DNA of 64,000 bases from Vibrio gazogenes (GTDB lineage: Bacteria; Pseudomonadota; Gammaproteobacteria; Enterobacterales; Vibrionaceae), in contig NZ_CP092588.1 in the NCBI RefSeq assembly GCF_023920225.1, positions 124,001 to 188,000 on the forward strand. Reading direction: 5' to 3'. The notes under the pieces are model-generated. The model saw nothing but the letters and a program-made list of their open reading frames with translations, was not told the origin of the DNA and ran no database searches. A program made the translations under genes and the position numbers. Shown piece after piece: positions 17,130 to 25,551 of this stretch. Each line of letters starts with the position of its first letter. Position 1 is the stretch's first letter.

Positions 17130-18668
17130 TTATTGGTCAGTCACGATAACATTGTCGGGTGAAGTGTTGTAGCAGCTCGGCTTCCGGGGACAGACACTGC
17201 CTCTGGGGCAGATTAACCGAGCATCGTTGACGATACCGCGTTCTATCCACTTGATATTGAGTATTTTCGCCAGTGTCGTCAGTTCGTTCTGAATTGCTGA
17301 CGGTATCGCTGACATCCCGCCGTTTCTGACACAGGATTCTTTCAGTTCCATCGCCATTTGCCGGGCATCACCTCCTTGAGCATTGATCGCCGGATTTAAA
17401 TCAATGCCGGCACATAGAACCCGATTATTCCCCGCAGGATCGACGAGATTCAGCGATTCACAACAGTAGATCCTGGGTTCATCTCCGACATTGAGCAGTG
17501 AAATTTGAGCGGAGCTGGATGACTGTGGATGTTTCAGTTGTCGAAAGACGGCCCAGTGTTGACAGGGATCGTTGACTGTCCTCATATTGCCCCAAGGGAG
17601 TGGAATCCCGTTGCCACGGTAGACGGCTTTGAGCTTTCCTTCTCCATAGGCATCAAAGTAATGCCAGTAAGGATAAGGGGAAACCACGGTCATTCTGCGC
17701 ATGGCAACGGATGGGGACACCCCGACTTTCTGATGGACGCTGATTTCATAACCATTGCGATCCAGCAATTGCCGGAATGGGACTTTCGGACAGAGCAGTG
17801 CACCGGCAAAAAAGCTGGATTCGAAATCTCGCCAAGCTTGTAAGATATCTTTTGAGTTGAGTTCATAACTGGTTTGAGGATTTGCCATATCTTCCCAGCT
17901 ACTGGTATGGCCGATAGAGAGAACGGTTTTACAGCCATCCTTGCTGTGAAGAATATTGTGGCCGATGTATACCGCGAGATCATACTTGAGGCGAGTCGGA
18001 TGATGCTTCATCACCTCATTGAGGTAAATCCTGTTCGGTGATTCAAAATAAGAGGTGATTAACTGTTTGGCACAGATCCCCAACTCATCTTGAATGTCTT
18101 GAGGCGCTTGTGAAAACCAGTGAATCGTGAGCCCCAAATGTCTGGCAATATCCGTCAGATCCTCAACCGTCAGATTCAGTTTTTTGAGTCCGATGTTTTC
18201 TGCTGCGCGCTCCAGATCCGGAAAATGATTTTGTAAGCTTTCTTGATGTGCCCGAATGAGTAATTGGGCGAACTGACGACCGGTGATACCTGTTTGAGAT
18301 AACATCTCCGGAATCGCAATCTGGAGAATATCTTGTGAAAACAAAAAGCTGGGTTCTAGCGCCATCCCGTTGATTCCCCCCCGACTTCCTCTATCCGGGG
18401 TGATATCGATCTGTTCCGGTTGATCGTCGAGAAACCACTGTGGGCTTTTTTGAAAGACTTCAGCGATCACTGCGAGCATTTCAATGCTCGGTACCCGTTT
18501 GCCCCGTTCAATCATCGAGAGATAAGACACAGAGGGGGCATATTCAGGATTCAGGCGAATACAACGGGATGATAAATCTTCCATGGTCAGATGATTTCTT
18601 TTTCTCAAATTTCTGACTTTGGTGCCCAGAAAGTGAGATTGTCGAATTAAGCTTTTAGATGCGGTCAT
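17130..18668 (-). CDS. XRE-family regulator with large C-terminal domain (DUF3612-like)
   Basis: A 512-residue DNA-binding protein. The helix-turn-helix is at about 12-70 (LGTKVRNLRKRNHLTMEDLSS, then SYLSMIERGKRVPSIEMLAVIA). The middle contains a region like the short-chain-fatty-acid ScfR/RamB group, and the end is Cys-rich (C-x5-C-x5-C in the last 25 residues), which could hold metal. From memory this C-terminal part matches DUF3612, a vibrio and gamma-proteobacterial family whose genes are often near central-carbon genes. It is divergent from the unknown gene at 18837, its most likely target. The effector is unknown. Confidence 0.75.
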   Translation of the reverse strand: MTASKSLIRQSHFLGTKVRNLRKRNHLTMEDLSSRCIRLNPEYAPSVSYLSMIERGKRVPSIEMLAVIAEVFQKSPQWFLDDQPEQIDITPDRGSRGGINGMALEPSFLFSQDILQIAIPEMLSQTGITGRQFAQLLIRAHQESLQNHFPDLERAAENIGLKKLNLTVEDLTDIARHLGLTIHWFSQAPQDIQDELGICAKQLITSYFESPNRIYLNEVMKHHPTRLKYDLAVYIGHNILHSKDGCKTVLSIGHTSSWEDMANPQTSYELNSKDILQAWRDFESSFFAGALLCPKVPFRQLLDRNGYEISVHQKVGVSPSVAMRRMTVVSPYPYWHYFDAYGEGKLKAVYRGNGIPLPWGNMRTVNDPCQHWAVFRQLKHPQSSSSAQISLLNVGDEPRIYCCESLNLVDPAGNNRVLCAGIDLNPAINAQGGDARQMAMELKESCVRNGGMSAIPSAIQNELTTLAKILNIKWIERGIVNDARLICPRGSVCPRKPSCYNTSPDNVIVTDQ

Positions 18669-18836
18669 TTGTAAAATTCACACTGTAAAATTTTTGTTGT
18701 GAAATTGTGTATAAAAATAGATTAGTCTAAAAAGTAAGCAAAATCACGATACAGCCAAAAAAGAGTGTTGCATGGTGTGATTTTGTGAAACGGAAAGCGT
18801 GAAACGGAGAGTGTTTGCTACAAAGAGGATGTATGA

Positions 18837-19466
18837 ATGAATATGCCAATGTTACAGAGTTCGTTAGAGACTGATCGTGCTTTAAGATCAAATGACTCAT
18901 CATATGAGCAACAGTCAGGTCAGTTTATTACCGAGATGGTTATGTCCGTGGAGTCATTGGGGGCAGGACAGACACAAGAAAAACAACGACAGGCGAAGCA
19001 GTTACTTGACCAGCTTTTCCCGTTGCATGAAGGATCGCATCGTGATGTGACAGAATATGTGATCGATTACCACCATTTGATGGCTTATTTTGAAGACGGA
19101 CGTCATACCGGTCTTCGTTATCCGCAACATTTCGTTGCCTACCTCGGCGAGCGCAACGGCCCGGAAGCGATTTTGTTCCGTAATGGCGATGGATGTCACG
19201 TTGAAGTGACGTTGGGGAATGGCAAAGGAACGGGAATGCCGGAACTGGTTTTGGTTGACGACATTCAATTGGAAACTTATACCCACTTGAACTCCGTCGC
19301 GTCAGAAAGTCATGCAACGTTAGGCCTTCGTCATTGGGTCAGTTTGGTGAAAGCGGATGGACAGGGGCATCCTCAGATGTGCAGCGAAAACAAAGAATAT
19401 CAGTCTAAAGATGAAGCGGATTATCAGCTGGGTATCAGTTTCAATCTTGGCTCACTCAGAGCTTGA
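18837..19466 (+). CDS. Unrecognised protein divergent from the XRE regulator
   Basis: A 209-residue soluble protein with no signal peptide or membrane helix. I cannot assign a family. The N-terminal half is helical and charged (QEKQRQAKQLLDQLFPLHEGSH). The centre has a striking, probably conserved core, YPQHFVAYLGERNGPEAI then LFRNGDGCHVEVTLGNGKGTG, which reads like a small beta domain with an acidic-glycine ligand loop, followed by ELVLVDDIQLETYTHLN. ATG 18837 has GAGGATGT upstream; ATG 18843 is an alternative. Position opposite a regulator with a large sensing domain suggests it is the regulated gene. A hairpin terminator lies about 60 bases after its stop. Confidence 0.7.
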   Translation: MNMPMLQSSLETDRALRSNDSSYEQQSGQFITEMVMSVESLGAGQTQEKQRQAKQLLDQLFPLHEGSHRDVTEYVIDYHHLMAYFEDGRHTGLRYPQHFVAYLGERNGPEAILFRNGDGCHVEVTLGNGKGTGMPELVLVDDIQLETYTHLNSVASESHATLGLRHWVSLVKADGQGHPQMCSENKEYQSKDEADYQLGISFNLGSLRA

Positions 19467-19526
19467 TGCGATTGCGCTTTGCTCGCTCATCTTCGTTCAT
19501 TCACATCACTCAGAACATATCAATAG

Positions 19527-19559
19527 CCGCGTATCGGTTGCCAAGCAATCTATACGCGG
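19527..19559. terminator. Bidirectional hairpin between two convergent genes
   Basis: CCGCGTAT (19527-19534) pairs with ATACGCGG (19552-19559), and inside it GGTTGC pairs with GCAATC (one G-U) around a CAA loop. The long stem lies between the plus-strand gene ending at 19466 and cheV ending at 19611 on the minus strand. T-runs are weak on both sides. Confidence 0.7.
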
Positions 19560-19610
19560 TTGATGTGTTGATCGAGAGTTTTTTAAATGCATGAACAGTC
19601 GTATCAACCG

Positions 19611-20528
19611 TTAGCTGCTAAACGCCCGCTCTTGTAATTTCGTCGCCCCATTTAACATGGCTTCGACTAACTCGGTCGCGTGAAATTTTTCCAGTGCTTG
19701 GTGGGCACCGACCTGACGGGCGCGATCAACACAGATTTCACTGGAAAGTGAGGTATGGAGGATAATGTAGGCGTGGTTCAGGGTATCATCATTCTGGATT
19801 TCGAATGCTAACTCATAGCCGTCAAGACCCGGCATTTCGATATCGCTGACCAGAATGTCGATCGGGGAGCCTTGTTCTGCTCGGTTGCGCATTAATTGCA
19901 GACCCTCTGCCCCGTTCCTGCAAATTTCATAGGGAATGTTGATACCGTCCAAAGCATCGGCTAACTGTTTTCGGGCCAGACTCGAGTCATCAACGAGTAA
20001 GATATTAAAGGACTTGAGTCTTTCTCGTTCTACATCCGTCAGAATCGGAATTTTGGTCGCTTCGTATTGTGGATATATTTTCGACAGGAGGAGTTCTACA
20101 TCCAGCATTTGAACGATATTATCCTGATAACGAGTGATACCGGTAACAAAAATGTGATGTCCGGCAGTTGACGGTGCTGACTCAATCGAGCGCCAGTCAC
20201 ATTCAATAATTTTTTCAATCGACCGAACCATAAATGCAACGACAGTACGCAGGCAGTCGGTGACGATCAAATAACAATCTTGATAGTCCTCCGGTGGAAT
20301 TGGCCGGAAACCAATAGCCGCAGCCATATCAATCACTGGAATGGTCATATTGCGAATGGTGACTGTACCAACAACATTGCGATGAGAATACGGGATTTGT
20401 GTCATTGGTTGATAGGACACAATTTCTCGAATCTTTAAGGTGCCAATAGCAAACAGCTGACGTTTCAGGTTCAGTGTAAACATCAACATCCCTTGCGATT
20501 GATTGGCTTTACTAACAGTTTTCGCCAT
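19611..20528 (-). CDS. cheV: Chemotaxis coupling protein CheV
   Basis: CheV couples receptors to CheA and is tuned by phosphorylation. Of its 305 residues, about 10-155 form a CheW-like domain (FTLNLKRQLFAIGTLKIREIV and the VVGTVTIRNMTIPVIDM core), and about 174-300 form a receiver. The phosphoacceptor is D229 in ILVSDIEMPGLDG, with the acidic pair in NILLVDDSS and the switch lysine in ALEKFHATEL. Length is typical. It stands alone, divergent from the soluble PAS-MCP, so the two may share regulation. Confidence 0.95.
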   Translation of the reverse strand: MAKTVSKANQSQGMLMFTLNLKRQLFAIGTLKIREIVSYQPMTQIPYSHRNVVGTVTIRNMTIPVIDMAAAIGFRPIPPEDYQDCYLIVTDCLRTVVAFMVRSIEKIIECDWRSIESAPSTAGHHIFVTGITRYQDNIVQMLDVELLLSKIYPQYEATKIPILTDVERERLKSFNILLVDDSSLARKQLADALDGINIPYEICRNGAEGLQLMRNRAEQGSPIDILVSDIEMPGLDGYELAFEIQNDDTLNHAYIILHTSLSSEICVDRARQVGAHQALEKFHATELVEAMLNGATKLQERAFSS

Positions 20529-20913
20529 GACGATTTACCTTAAAAAATACTTACGCCAATAATATACTTAAATTGCACTAAGATGCGAGTTTCAATCGAC
20601 TGGTACGTTGAGTTGTCTCTAGATTTTCGTTTCTGGAACGAATATCACATCCCAGTATTATTGCGAAGCTCACTCGCTTACTCATAAGCATACTGCAAAA
20701 CGCCAATTTATCGATTGTTCCGGCTGTTTTATGCCCGATTTCTTCGTAAGAGGAGACGATGATCAATCTATTGCAGCCCGTATTCACCTTATCTCTTGAC
20801 GACTTTTGCTGCGTTAACACTCTGTAACATCTATATTACTCATGTTGATATGAAAAATGTCTACTATGATAAAAAGAGTCCTGTCTATTGGTATTAAGAA
20901 AGAGGTGTACTTC
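20529..20913. other. Divergent non-coding region between cheV and the PAS-MCP
   Basis: About 385 bases with no credible gene. A minus-strand reading of about 80 codons (20578-20820) lacks a ribosome site and protein-like features. A 22-codon plus-strand reading at 20759 has GGAG only three or four bases ahead. Promoters for both flanking genes should be here. I see no palindrome of note. Confidence 0.45.
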
Positions 20914-22227
20914 ATGCTTTTTAACCGTTCCCTTGTCAAAGAAAATGAAGCTTTAAAGAAAGATCTTCATTTGATTAAACAGATGCATGACAGTCTTGAC
21001 AAAGAGATGTTAACGATAAAGTTGGACTCGAGAGGTTTAGTTAGCTCGGTGAATTCTCTTTTTTGTAAAGAGATGAAATATGAGTCACAAAATGTAGAAG
21101 GATGTAAGCTCACCGACATGGTGCCACAGAAAGAGCGTTCAACTGGGCATTACCAACGATTAAATCATGCACTGAATGAAGGTAAACACTGGAATGGTGC
21201 ACTGCAACTGCTGAAAGGGGACGGTGAAGAATCATGGTTACGGGCGATTTTGCAGCCGATTTACGATATTGATAAGCAATTGCAATATTTTTTACTTTAT
21301 GCGTCTGAACTTACCCAAACCATCCGCGCTTCAAGAGAACATGAAGATATGATTGCAGCGTTGCTGCGTTCGACGGCTGTGATTGAGTTTGATCTCGACG
21401 GGCGTGTCCTGACAGCAAATGATAATTTTCTTCGCGCAACGAGTTATAAAAAAGAAGAAATTGTCGGTAAGCACCACCGTCTTTTTTGTGAACCGGAGAT
21501 CTATAACGCTCCTGAATATGAAGAATTTTGGCGTGAGTTGAAGAGGGGTAATTTTATCTCGGATCGATTTAAGCGAGTTGATAAATATGGCAATATCGTG
21601 TGGTTGGAAGCATCTTATAATCCGATTCACAACAACCATGGCGAACTCTATAAAGTTGTTAAATTTGCTTCTGTGATCACCGAACAGATGAATCGGGAAA
21701 GGGCCATTTCTGAAGCTGCAAACATTGCCTACGAAACATCACGGTTAACCGATACTCAGGCTGCAAAAGCACAGGTTGTCATTCAGGATACGATTCAGAC
21801 CATGGAAGAACTTGAACAACAGATGATTCATGCCTGTCAAGGGATTAAGGAGCTGGATGAGCTTTCTAAGAAGGTCAGTGATCTGGTTGGCAACATCAGC
21901 GGGATTGCCGATCAAACCAACTTACTTGCTTTGAATGCCGCCATTGAGGCGGCCAGAGCCGGTGATCAGGGGCGTGGTTTTGCTGTCGTCGCCGATGAAG
22001 TCAGAGAGCTTGCCTTACGCACCAGTAAAACCACTTCTGAAATCGTGGACGTGGTATCAAAGAACCAAAAATTGACAGAAAACGCGGTTGGGCTGATTGA
22101 AAATGGTCAACTGAGAGCGAAAGATGGTCTACAGCTTTCGAATGATGCCGGTATTGTGATGGCTGATATTCAGGATGGGGCGAAAAAAGTCGTGGGTGCG
22201 ATCGAAGAGTTCCATCAGAAACTGTAA
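20914..22227 (+). CDS. bdlA: Soluble PAS-PAS methyl-accepting protein, BdlA-like
   Basis: A cytoplasmic chemoreceptor of 437 residues with no membrane segment. Two PAS domains follow a short N-terminal coil: the first about 35-140 ([21 protein letters not shown]), the second about 150-265 ([30 protein letters not shown], ending VVKFASVIT). A short signalling domain then carries [20 protein letters not shown] and [15 protein letters not shown]. The architecture and length match Pseudomonas BdlA, a factor in biofilm dispersal. ATG 20914 has AGAGG about nine bases ahead; the ATG at 20857 does not. It is divergent from cheV, a plausible signalling partner. Ligand or cofactor is not evident. Confidence 0.88.
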   Translation: MLFNRSLVKENEALKKDLHLIKQMHDSLDKEMLTIKLDSRGLVSSVNSLFCKEMKYESQNVEGCKLTDMVPQKERSTGHYQRLNHALNEGKHWNGALQLLKGDGEESWLRAILQPIYDIDKQLQYFLLYASELTQTIRASREHEDMIAALLRSTAVIEFDLDGRVLTANDNFLRATSYKKEEIVGKHHRLFCEPEIYNAPEYEEFWRELKRGNFISDRFKRVDKYGNIVWLEASYNPIHNNHGELYKVVKFASVITEQMNRERAISEAANIAYETSRLTDTQAAKAQVVIQDTIQTMEELEQQMIHACQGIKELDELSKKVSDLVGNISGIADQTNLLALNAAIEAARAGDQGRGFAVVADEVRELALRTSKTTSEIVDVVSKNQKLTENAVGLIENGQLRAKDGLQLSNDAGIVMADIQDGAKKVVGAIEEFHQKL

Positions 22228-22315
22228 GGTAATAAGATTGGTGATTGGGTGTGGATCGTGACTTCATTGATGAAGTCCGCTACACTTCGCGTCCTTTGAA
22301 CGAGGAGGCGATTCA

Positions 22316-22594
22316 ATGGCAAGAACAGCAGCAGCGTTGCATATTTTGGTGAAACATCAGAACCAGGCTGAAGACATTCTACAGCAGCTTAAAAAAGGTG
22401 CTAAATTTCAAACGCTTGCTCGAAAGTACTCTTTGTGTCCTTCCGGCAAGAAAGGGGGGGATTTGGGGGAGTTTCGTCAGGGGCAAATGGTGCCCGCATT
22501 TGACAAAGCTTGTTTCCGTGGGGAAGTGCTCAAACCTCAGATTGTCAAAACCAAATTTGGCTGGCACGTGATTAAAGTGTTGTACCGGACGTGA
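22316..22594 (+). CDS. ppiC: Parvulin-type peptidyl-prolyl isomerase PpiC
   Basis: PpiC catalyses cis-trans isomerisation of peptidyl-proline bonds in the cytoplasm. The 92-residue protein is one rotamase domain: [50 protein letters not shown], and the ending [14 protein letters not shown] with the conserved histidine. Length matches the E. coli single-domain enzyme. AGGAGG lies a few bases before ATG 22316. It is monocistronic with a hairpin after the stop. Confidence 0.95.
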   Translation: MARTAAALHILVKHQNQAEDILQQLKKGAKFQTLARKYSLCPSGKKGGDLGEFRQGQMVPAFDKACFRGEVLKPQIVKTKFGWHVIKVLYRT

Positions 22595-22616
22595 GTGGGC
22601 GTTTTCGTTCTTCCTC

Positions 22617-22637
22617 TCATCAGTAGTTGACTGATGA
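22617..22637 (+). terminator. Hairpin after ppiC
   Basis: TCATCAGT (22617-22624) and ACTGATGA (22630-22637) form a perfect 8-bp stem with a five-base loop, 22 bases after the ppiC stop. There is no T-run, so termination is only probable. Confidence 0.55.
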
Positions 22638-22851
22638 CGGGTTATTGAGTCACACCACCTGATTCGGGCGACAACACCTGTTAATTATCGGGATACGTCG
22701 CAAATACGGTGTGTATCTGTCACAAAATGGTGAATGTTATCCGTTGCCGAACGCCATACATTTTCCAACTCGTCTATTTTCTTGCTTGGCGCTCACCACG
22801 CATACACGACTCTAAACATATGGCGTTTTCACCGAATCCGTCGATAATTGG

Positions 22852-23394
22852 TTATTCTGACAAATCTGAGAGTGCTTTGGTCTTGCTCAGATAGTCATGT
22901 TGTAAAATATACATCCGTTTGACATCCTGATAGCGTCCATTAATAAAGAACTCTTCAATCAGATGCCCTTCTTCAATAAAACCGGCTTTACGATACAGAT
23001 AAATCGCCACTTCATTGTTGATAGCAACGTGTAGGTAAATTTTGTGCAGATTGAGAATGGTAAATGAGTAATCCAATGCTTTGTTGATGAGATCTAAGGC
23101 ATAACCTCTTCCCTGATATTCAGGGGTAATAATGATCTGAAACTCAGCGCTTCTGTGGATGTAGTTGATTTCAATTAACTCAACCAGACCAATCAGCTGT
23201 TTATTCTCATTTTCTACGACAAAACGTCTTTCTGCATTGTCGTGAATATGTTTGTTATACAACTCTTCAAGTTCATCAAAGGATTCATACGGTTCTTCAA
23301 ACCAATATGACATGATATTTCTATTATTATTAAGATTATGAATAAAACGGAGATCCTGACGTTCCAATGCCCGCAGGTGAAGTTCACTTTTCAT
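22852..23394 (-). CDS. speG: Spermidine N1-acetyltransferase SpeG
   Basis: SpeG acetylates spermidine and spermine with acetyl-CoA and prevents polyamine toxicity. The 180-residue GNAT protein starts MKSELHLRALERQDLRFIHNLNNNR and contains the acetyl-CoA motif ITPEYQGRGYALDLI and the allosteric polyamine region YWFEEPYESFDELEELYNKHIHDNAERRF, as in the dodecameric Vibrio enzyme. I place the start at 23394 by homology; the frame stays open farther upstream to 23547 but that part is low-complexity and crosses repeat DNA. The leader contains three copies of a GGACAGRCACC repeat. The ornithine/lysine decarboxylase at 29.2 kb is a functional relative. Confidence 0.95.
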   Translation of the reverse strand: MKSELHLRALERQDLRFIHNLNNNRNIMSYWFEEPYESFDELEELYNKHIHDNAERRFVVENENKQLIGLVELIEINYIHRSAEFQIIITPEYQGRGYALDLINKALDYSFTILNLHKIYLHVAINNEVAIYLYRKAGFIEEGHLIEEFFINGRYQDVKRMYILQHDYLSKTKALSDLSE

Positions 23395-23479
23395 GGAATG
23401 ATCCGAAGTTAATCTTGCGTTAAGTATTTTCATAGGGTATGTCTGCCGATATGAATCAGACACTCGTATAACATAGCAC

Positions 23480-23576
23480 GTTGAAAGGACAGGCACCAGA
23501 AAGCTCGCAGCGTCCGGGGCGTTGAGAGGACTGACACCGAAACCCACAATGGAGTTGAGGGGACAGACACCCGAAA
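23480..23576. repeat. Three direct repeats of a GTTGARRGGACWGRCACC unit
   Basis: Copies start at 23480, 23521 and 23554. Each reads GTTGA, two or three purines, GGAC(A/T)G(A/G)CACC, and then usually GAAA. They lie upstream of the speG start. Single copies of the GGGACAGRCAC core occur at 5831, 61777 and (inside a terminator) 34593, and inverted at 29048. No transposase is nearby. The nature of the element is unknown. Confidence 0.65.
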
Positions 23577-23642
23577 CTGATATCTGAAACTCTCAGAAAA
23601 CCGCAAGATGCAGCAGGCTGAAGGTAGATTGGTGAGTGAAAT

Positions 23643-23669
23643 AAACATCGGAGCTACCGCGATGTTTTT
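23643..23669 (+). terminator. Plus-strand terminator-like hairpin without an upstream gene
   Basis: AAACATCG (23643-23650) pairs with CGATGTTT (23660-23667) and runs into further Ts. No plus-strand protein gene ends nearby (ppiC ends more than 1 kb upstream). It could end a small RNA transcribed from the preceding repeat region, or be a chance structure. Confidence 0.4.
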
Positions 23670-23696
23670 GTGCCTAAAGGAAGTAAAGGAAAGAAT

Positions 23697-23723
23697 CACA
23701 GACCAGAAGATTTTCGGCCTGTG
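23697..23723 (-). terminator. Terminator of the thioesterase gene
   Basis: On the minus strand CACAGGCC and GGTCTGTG form an 8-bp stem with one G-U pair, followed by ATTCTTTCCTTT. It lies 11 bases after the thioesterase stop. Confidence 0.7.
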
Positions 23724-23734
23724 AGGGTTGAGGA

Positions 23735-24220
23735 TTATTTCAGATATTGAACATGGGCTTCCATTTCTTCACCGATTTCTTGACGCATATTCATTAAACG
23801 AATTGCTGATTCTCTGAGCGCAATATCTTCAGGGGTAGATGGGATCCACTCCGGTACCGCGCTTGGTTTTCCATGTTCATCGACCGCAACCATAATCACA
23901 ATACAGTGTGTGGTCAGTCGATTTTCTTGCAACTTCGGGTCACTCGCCTGAACGTCGATTGCGACATGCATGGATGTTCGCCCCGTGTAGACGATTTTGG
24001 CGGTTACTTCGACGAGGTTACCGACCAAAATCGGGGCAACAAACCGGATACCGCCAGCATAAGCTGTAATGCAGTATTTCCCACTCCAAGCCGCAGAGCA
24101 GGCATAAGCGGCTAAGTCGATCCACTTCATCACTGCACCCCCGTGAACTTTACCGCCGAAATTTACATCGCTGGGCTCAGCCAGAAAACGTAGTGTGAGC
24201 TCTCTTTTATTATTTGTCAT
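23735..24220 (-). CDS. Acyl-CoA thioesterase, hotdog fold
   Basis: This 161-residue cytoplasmic enzyme should hydrolyse acyl-CoA to free acid and CoA, in the YciA/Acot group. The hotdog motif is clear: DVNFGGKVHGGAVMKWIDLAAYACSAAWSG, in which the asparagine and the aspartate of KWIDLAA are the catalytic-region residues, followed by GGIRFVAPILVGNLVEV. The C-terminal helix is long and charged (LRESAIRLMNMRQEIGEEME). Substrate chain length cannot be read from sequence. It is monocistronic with its own terminator. Confidence 0.9.
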   Translation of the reverse strand: MTNNKRELTLRFLAEPSDVNFGGKVHGGAVMKWIDLAAYACSAAWSGKYCITAYAGGIRFVAPILVGNLVEVTAKIVYTGRTSMHVAIDVQASDPKLQENRLTTHCIVIMVAVDEHGKPSAVPEWIPSTPEDIALRESAIRLMNMRQEIGEEMEAHVQYLK

Positions 24221-24510
24221 ATCGACGTCCTCATCAATTGTGGAATATAACCGAACCTTGAAAGTGTTCGAAAACGCCCATGCAGCCGCACATTACTACA
24301 ACAAATATTTAACATGGGCAATGTTAAAGAAACTTATTCTCAAAAATTTGAAAGTCAAGAAGATTAAGCAAACTTGAGATAAATTATGGAAACAGCGCTT
24401 GAATTCGATGTCGTGAGATGGACTGGATATGCAATGCTGATAATGGACAGGGGAGAGACAAGGTTCATGATCAAGTCAGTCGCATCATTTGTTTATTATG
24501 AGTGAAAATC

Positions 24511-25431
24511 TTAATTATTATCAGTGTGATAACATTCAATATATTTTTTGATCCAATTTAAAAAAGCCTGTAATTTAGGCCGTGTTTCATGGCCTTTCGG
24601 ACAAATTAAATCATAACCGTACCCTGAGGGAACCCGTTCAAATAGTGAAACCAAGGCACCACTTTCAAGGTACGATTGAATGGTATGGTAGCGACCTAAG
24701 GCAATACCCATTGAATTTCGAGCGGCAACCATCGTTAGTTCTTCATGATTAAATACATACTTATGTTTTAAAATACTGGCGCTTCTGCCCGTCGCATTTA
24801 ACCAATGCTGCCATTCACTTAAGGGCGATAAAAATTCTAACGACTCTGTGCAATGCAGAAACGTCGCTTCTTTCAGGCGCGCTTCACTTTCATATAAATT
24901 CAGACGTTGAGCATATTCCGGGGTACATACAGGAACCAAGTATTCATCAAATAGCCGGATGTGATAAAAATCAGGATGGGTTTCATTACCATAATAGATT
25001 GCGATATCAACCGGTTGATGATGAAAGTCCAGTTTACTTGCCTTGACCCGCATCTTTACATCCAGATAAGGATATAAACGTTGAAATTCAGCCATTTTAG
25101 GGACTAACCATAGATGAGCAAATGTCGGTGCGATCCCAATATACAATTCTCCCCTTAATTCATTGAAACGAATATCGTCAACTTCGGTGAAGATATGTGA
25201 CAGGGAGGAGGTCAGGGTTCTGAGCATCCGCTGACCATCTTCAGTCAGCTCGAGTTTTCTTGTGAGACGAACAAAAAGTGTGAAACCAAGATCTGCTTCA
25301 AGCTTTTTAATTCTTTGGCTGACGGCTCCCTGAGTCAGGCACAATTCTTCAGCGGCAAGTGTGAAACTTAAAAACTTTGCCACAACGCTGAAAGTATAAA
25401 GGTTCGCTAAGATATTTTGCTTGTTTGCCAT
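24511..25431 (-). CDS. LysR-family transcriptional regulator
   Basis: A 306-residue regulator. The winged helix-turn-helix is at about 8-66 (LYTFSVVAKFLSFTLAAEELCLTQGAVSQRIKKLEADLGFTLF), with the substrate-binding-like effector domain behind it (LYIGIAPTFAHLWLVPKMAEF). It resembles the GcvA/DsdC branch of the family. It is divergent from the GH4 glycosidase gene with a 120-base spacer, the usual geometry for a LysR activator and its target, so it probably controls that enzyme. The effector is not known. Confidence 0.92.
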   Translation of the reverse strand: MANKQNILANLYTFSVVAKFLSFTLAAEELCLTQGAVSQRIKKLEADLGFTLFVRLTRKLELTEDGQRMLRTLTSSLSHIFTEVDDIRFNELRGELYIGIAPTFAHLWLVPKMAEFQRLYPYLDVKMRVKASKLDFHHQPVDIAIYYGNETHPDFYHIRLFDEYLVPVCTPEYAQRLNLYESEARLKEATFLHCTESLEFLSPLSEWQHWLNATGRSASILKHKYVFNHEELTMVAARNSMGIALGRYHTIQSYLESGALVSLFERVPSGYGYDLICPKGHETRPKLQAFLNWIKKYIECYHTDNN

Positions 25432-25434
25432 GTA

Positions 25435-25471
25435 TATGAATTGCCCTATGCATTAGAAATATTAATTCATA
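25435..25471. promoter_or_regulatory. Inverted repeat in the LysR/GH4 divergent region
   Basis: TATGAATT (25435-25442) and AATTCATA (25464-25471) are perfect 8-bp inverted arms separated by 21 bases. The left arm almost touches the LysR start codon. The position suits autoregulation, but the spacing is longer than a classical LysR box (T-N11-A), so the assignment is weak. Confidence 0.35.
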
Positions 25472-25551
25472 AATATCGCGATTTCGTTTGTCGCTGTTGG
25501 GGTTGTCAGGTGCAATGAGCACAAGAAAGACACACGGGAGAGTATTGCAAA

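Noticed and set aside
20578..20820. 80-codon minus-strand frame between cheV and the PAS-MCP
   Set aside because: No ribosome site, no recognisable domain, atypical residue mix. The region is a divergent promoter region.
20759..20827. 22-codon frame with GGAG ahead (MINLLQPVFTLS...)
   Set aside because: Spacing of three to four bases is too short and there is no supporting feature.
23573..23670. Riboswitch in the speG-thioesterase gap
   Set aside because: The alternative pairing is suggestive, but no plus-strand gene follows and no known aptamer core (glycine, TPP, SAM) could be matched.
24195..24377. 60-codon plus-strand frame over the thioesterase start
   Set aside because: Overlaps the promoter and start of the real gene and reads as lysine-rich low-complexity sequence.
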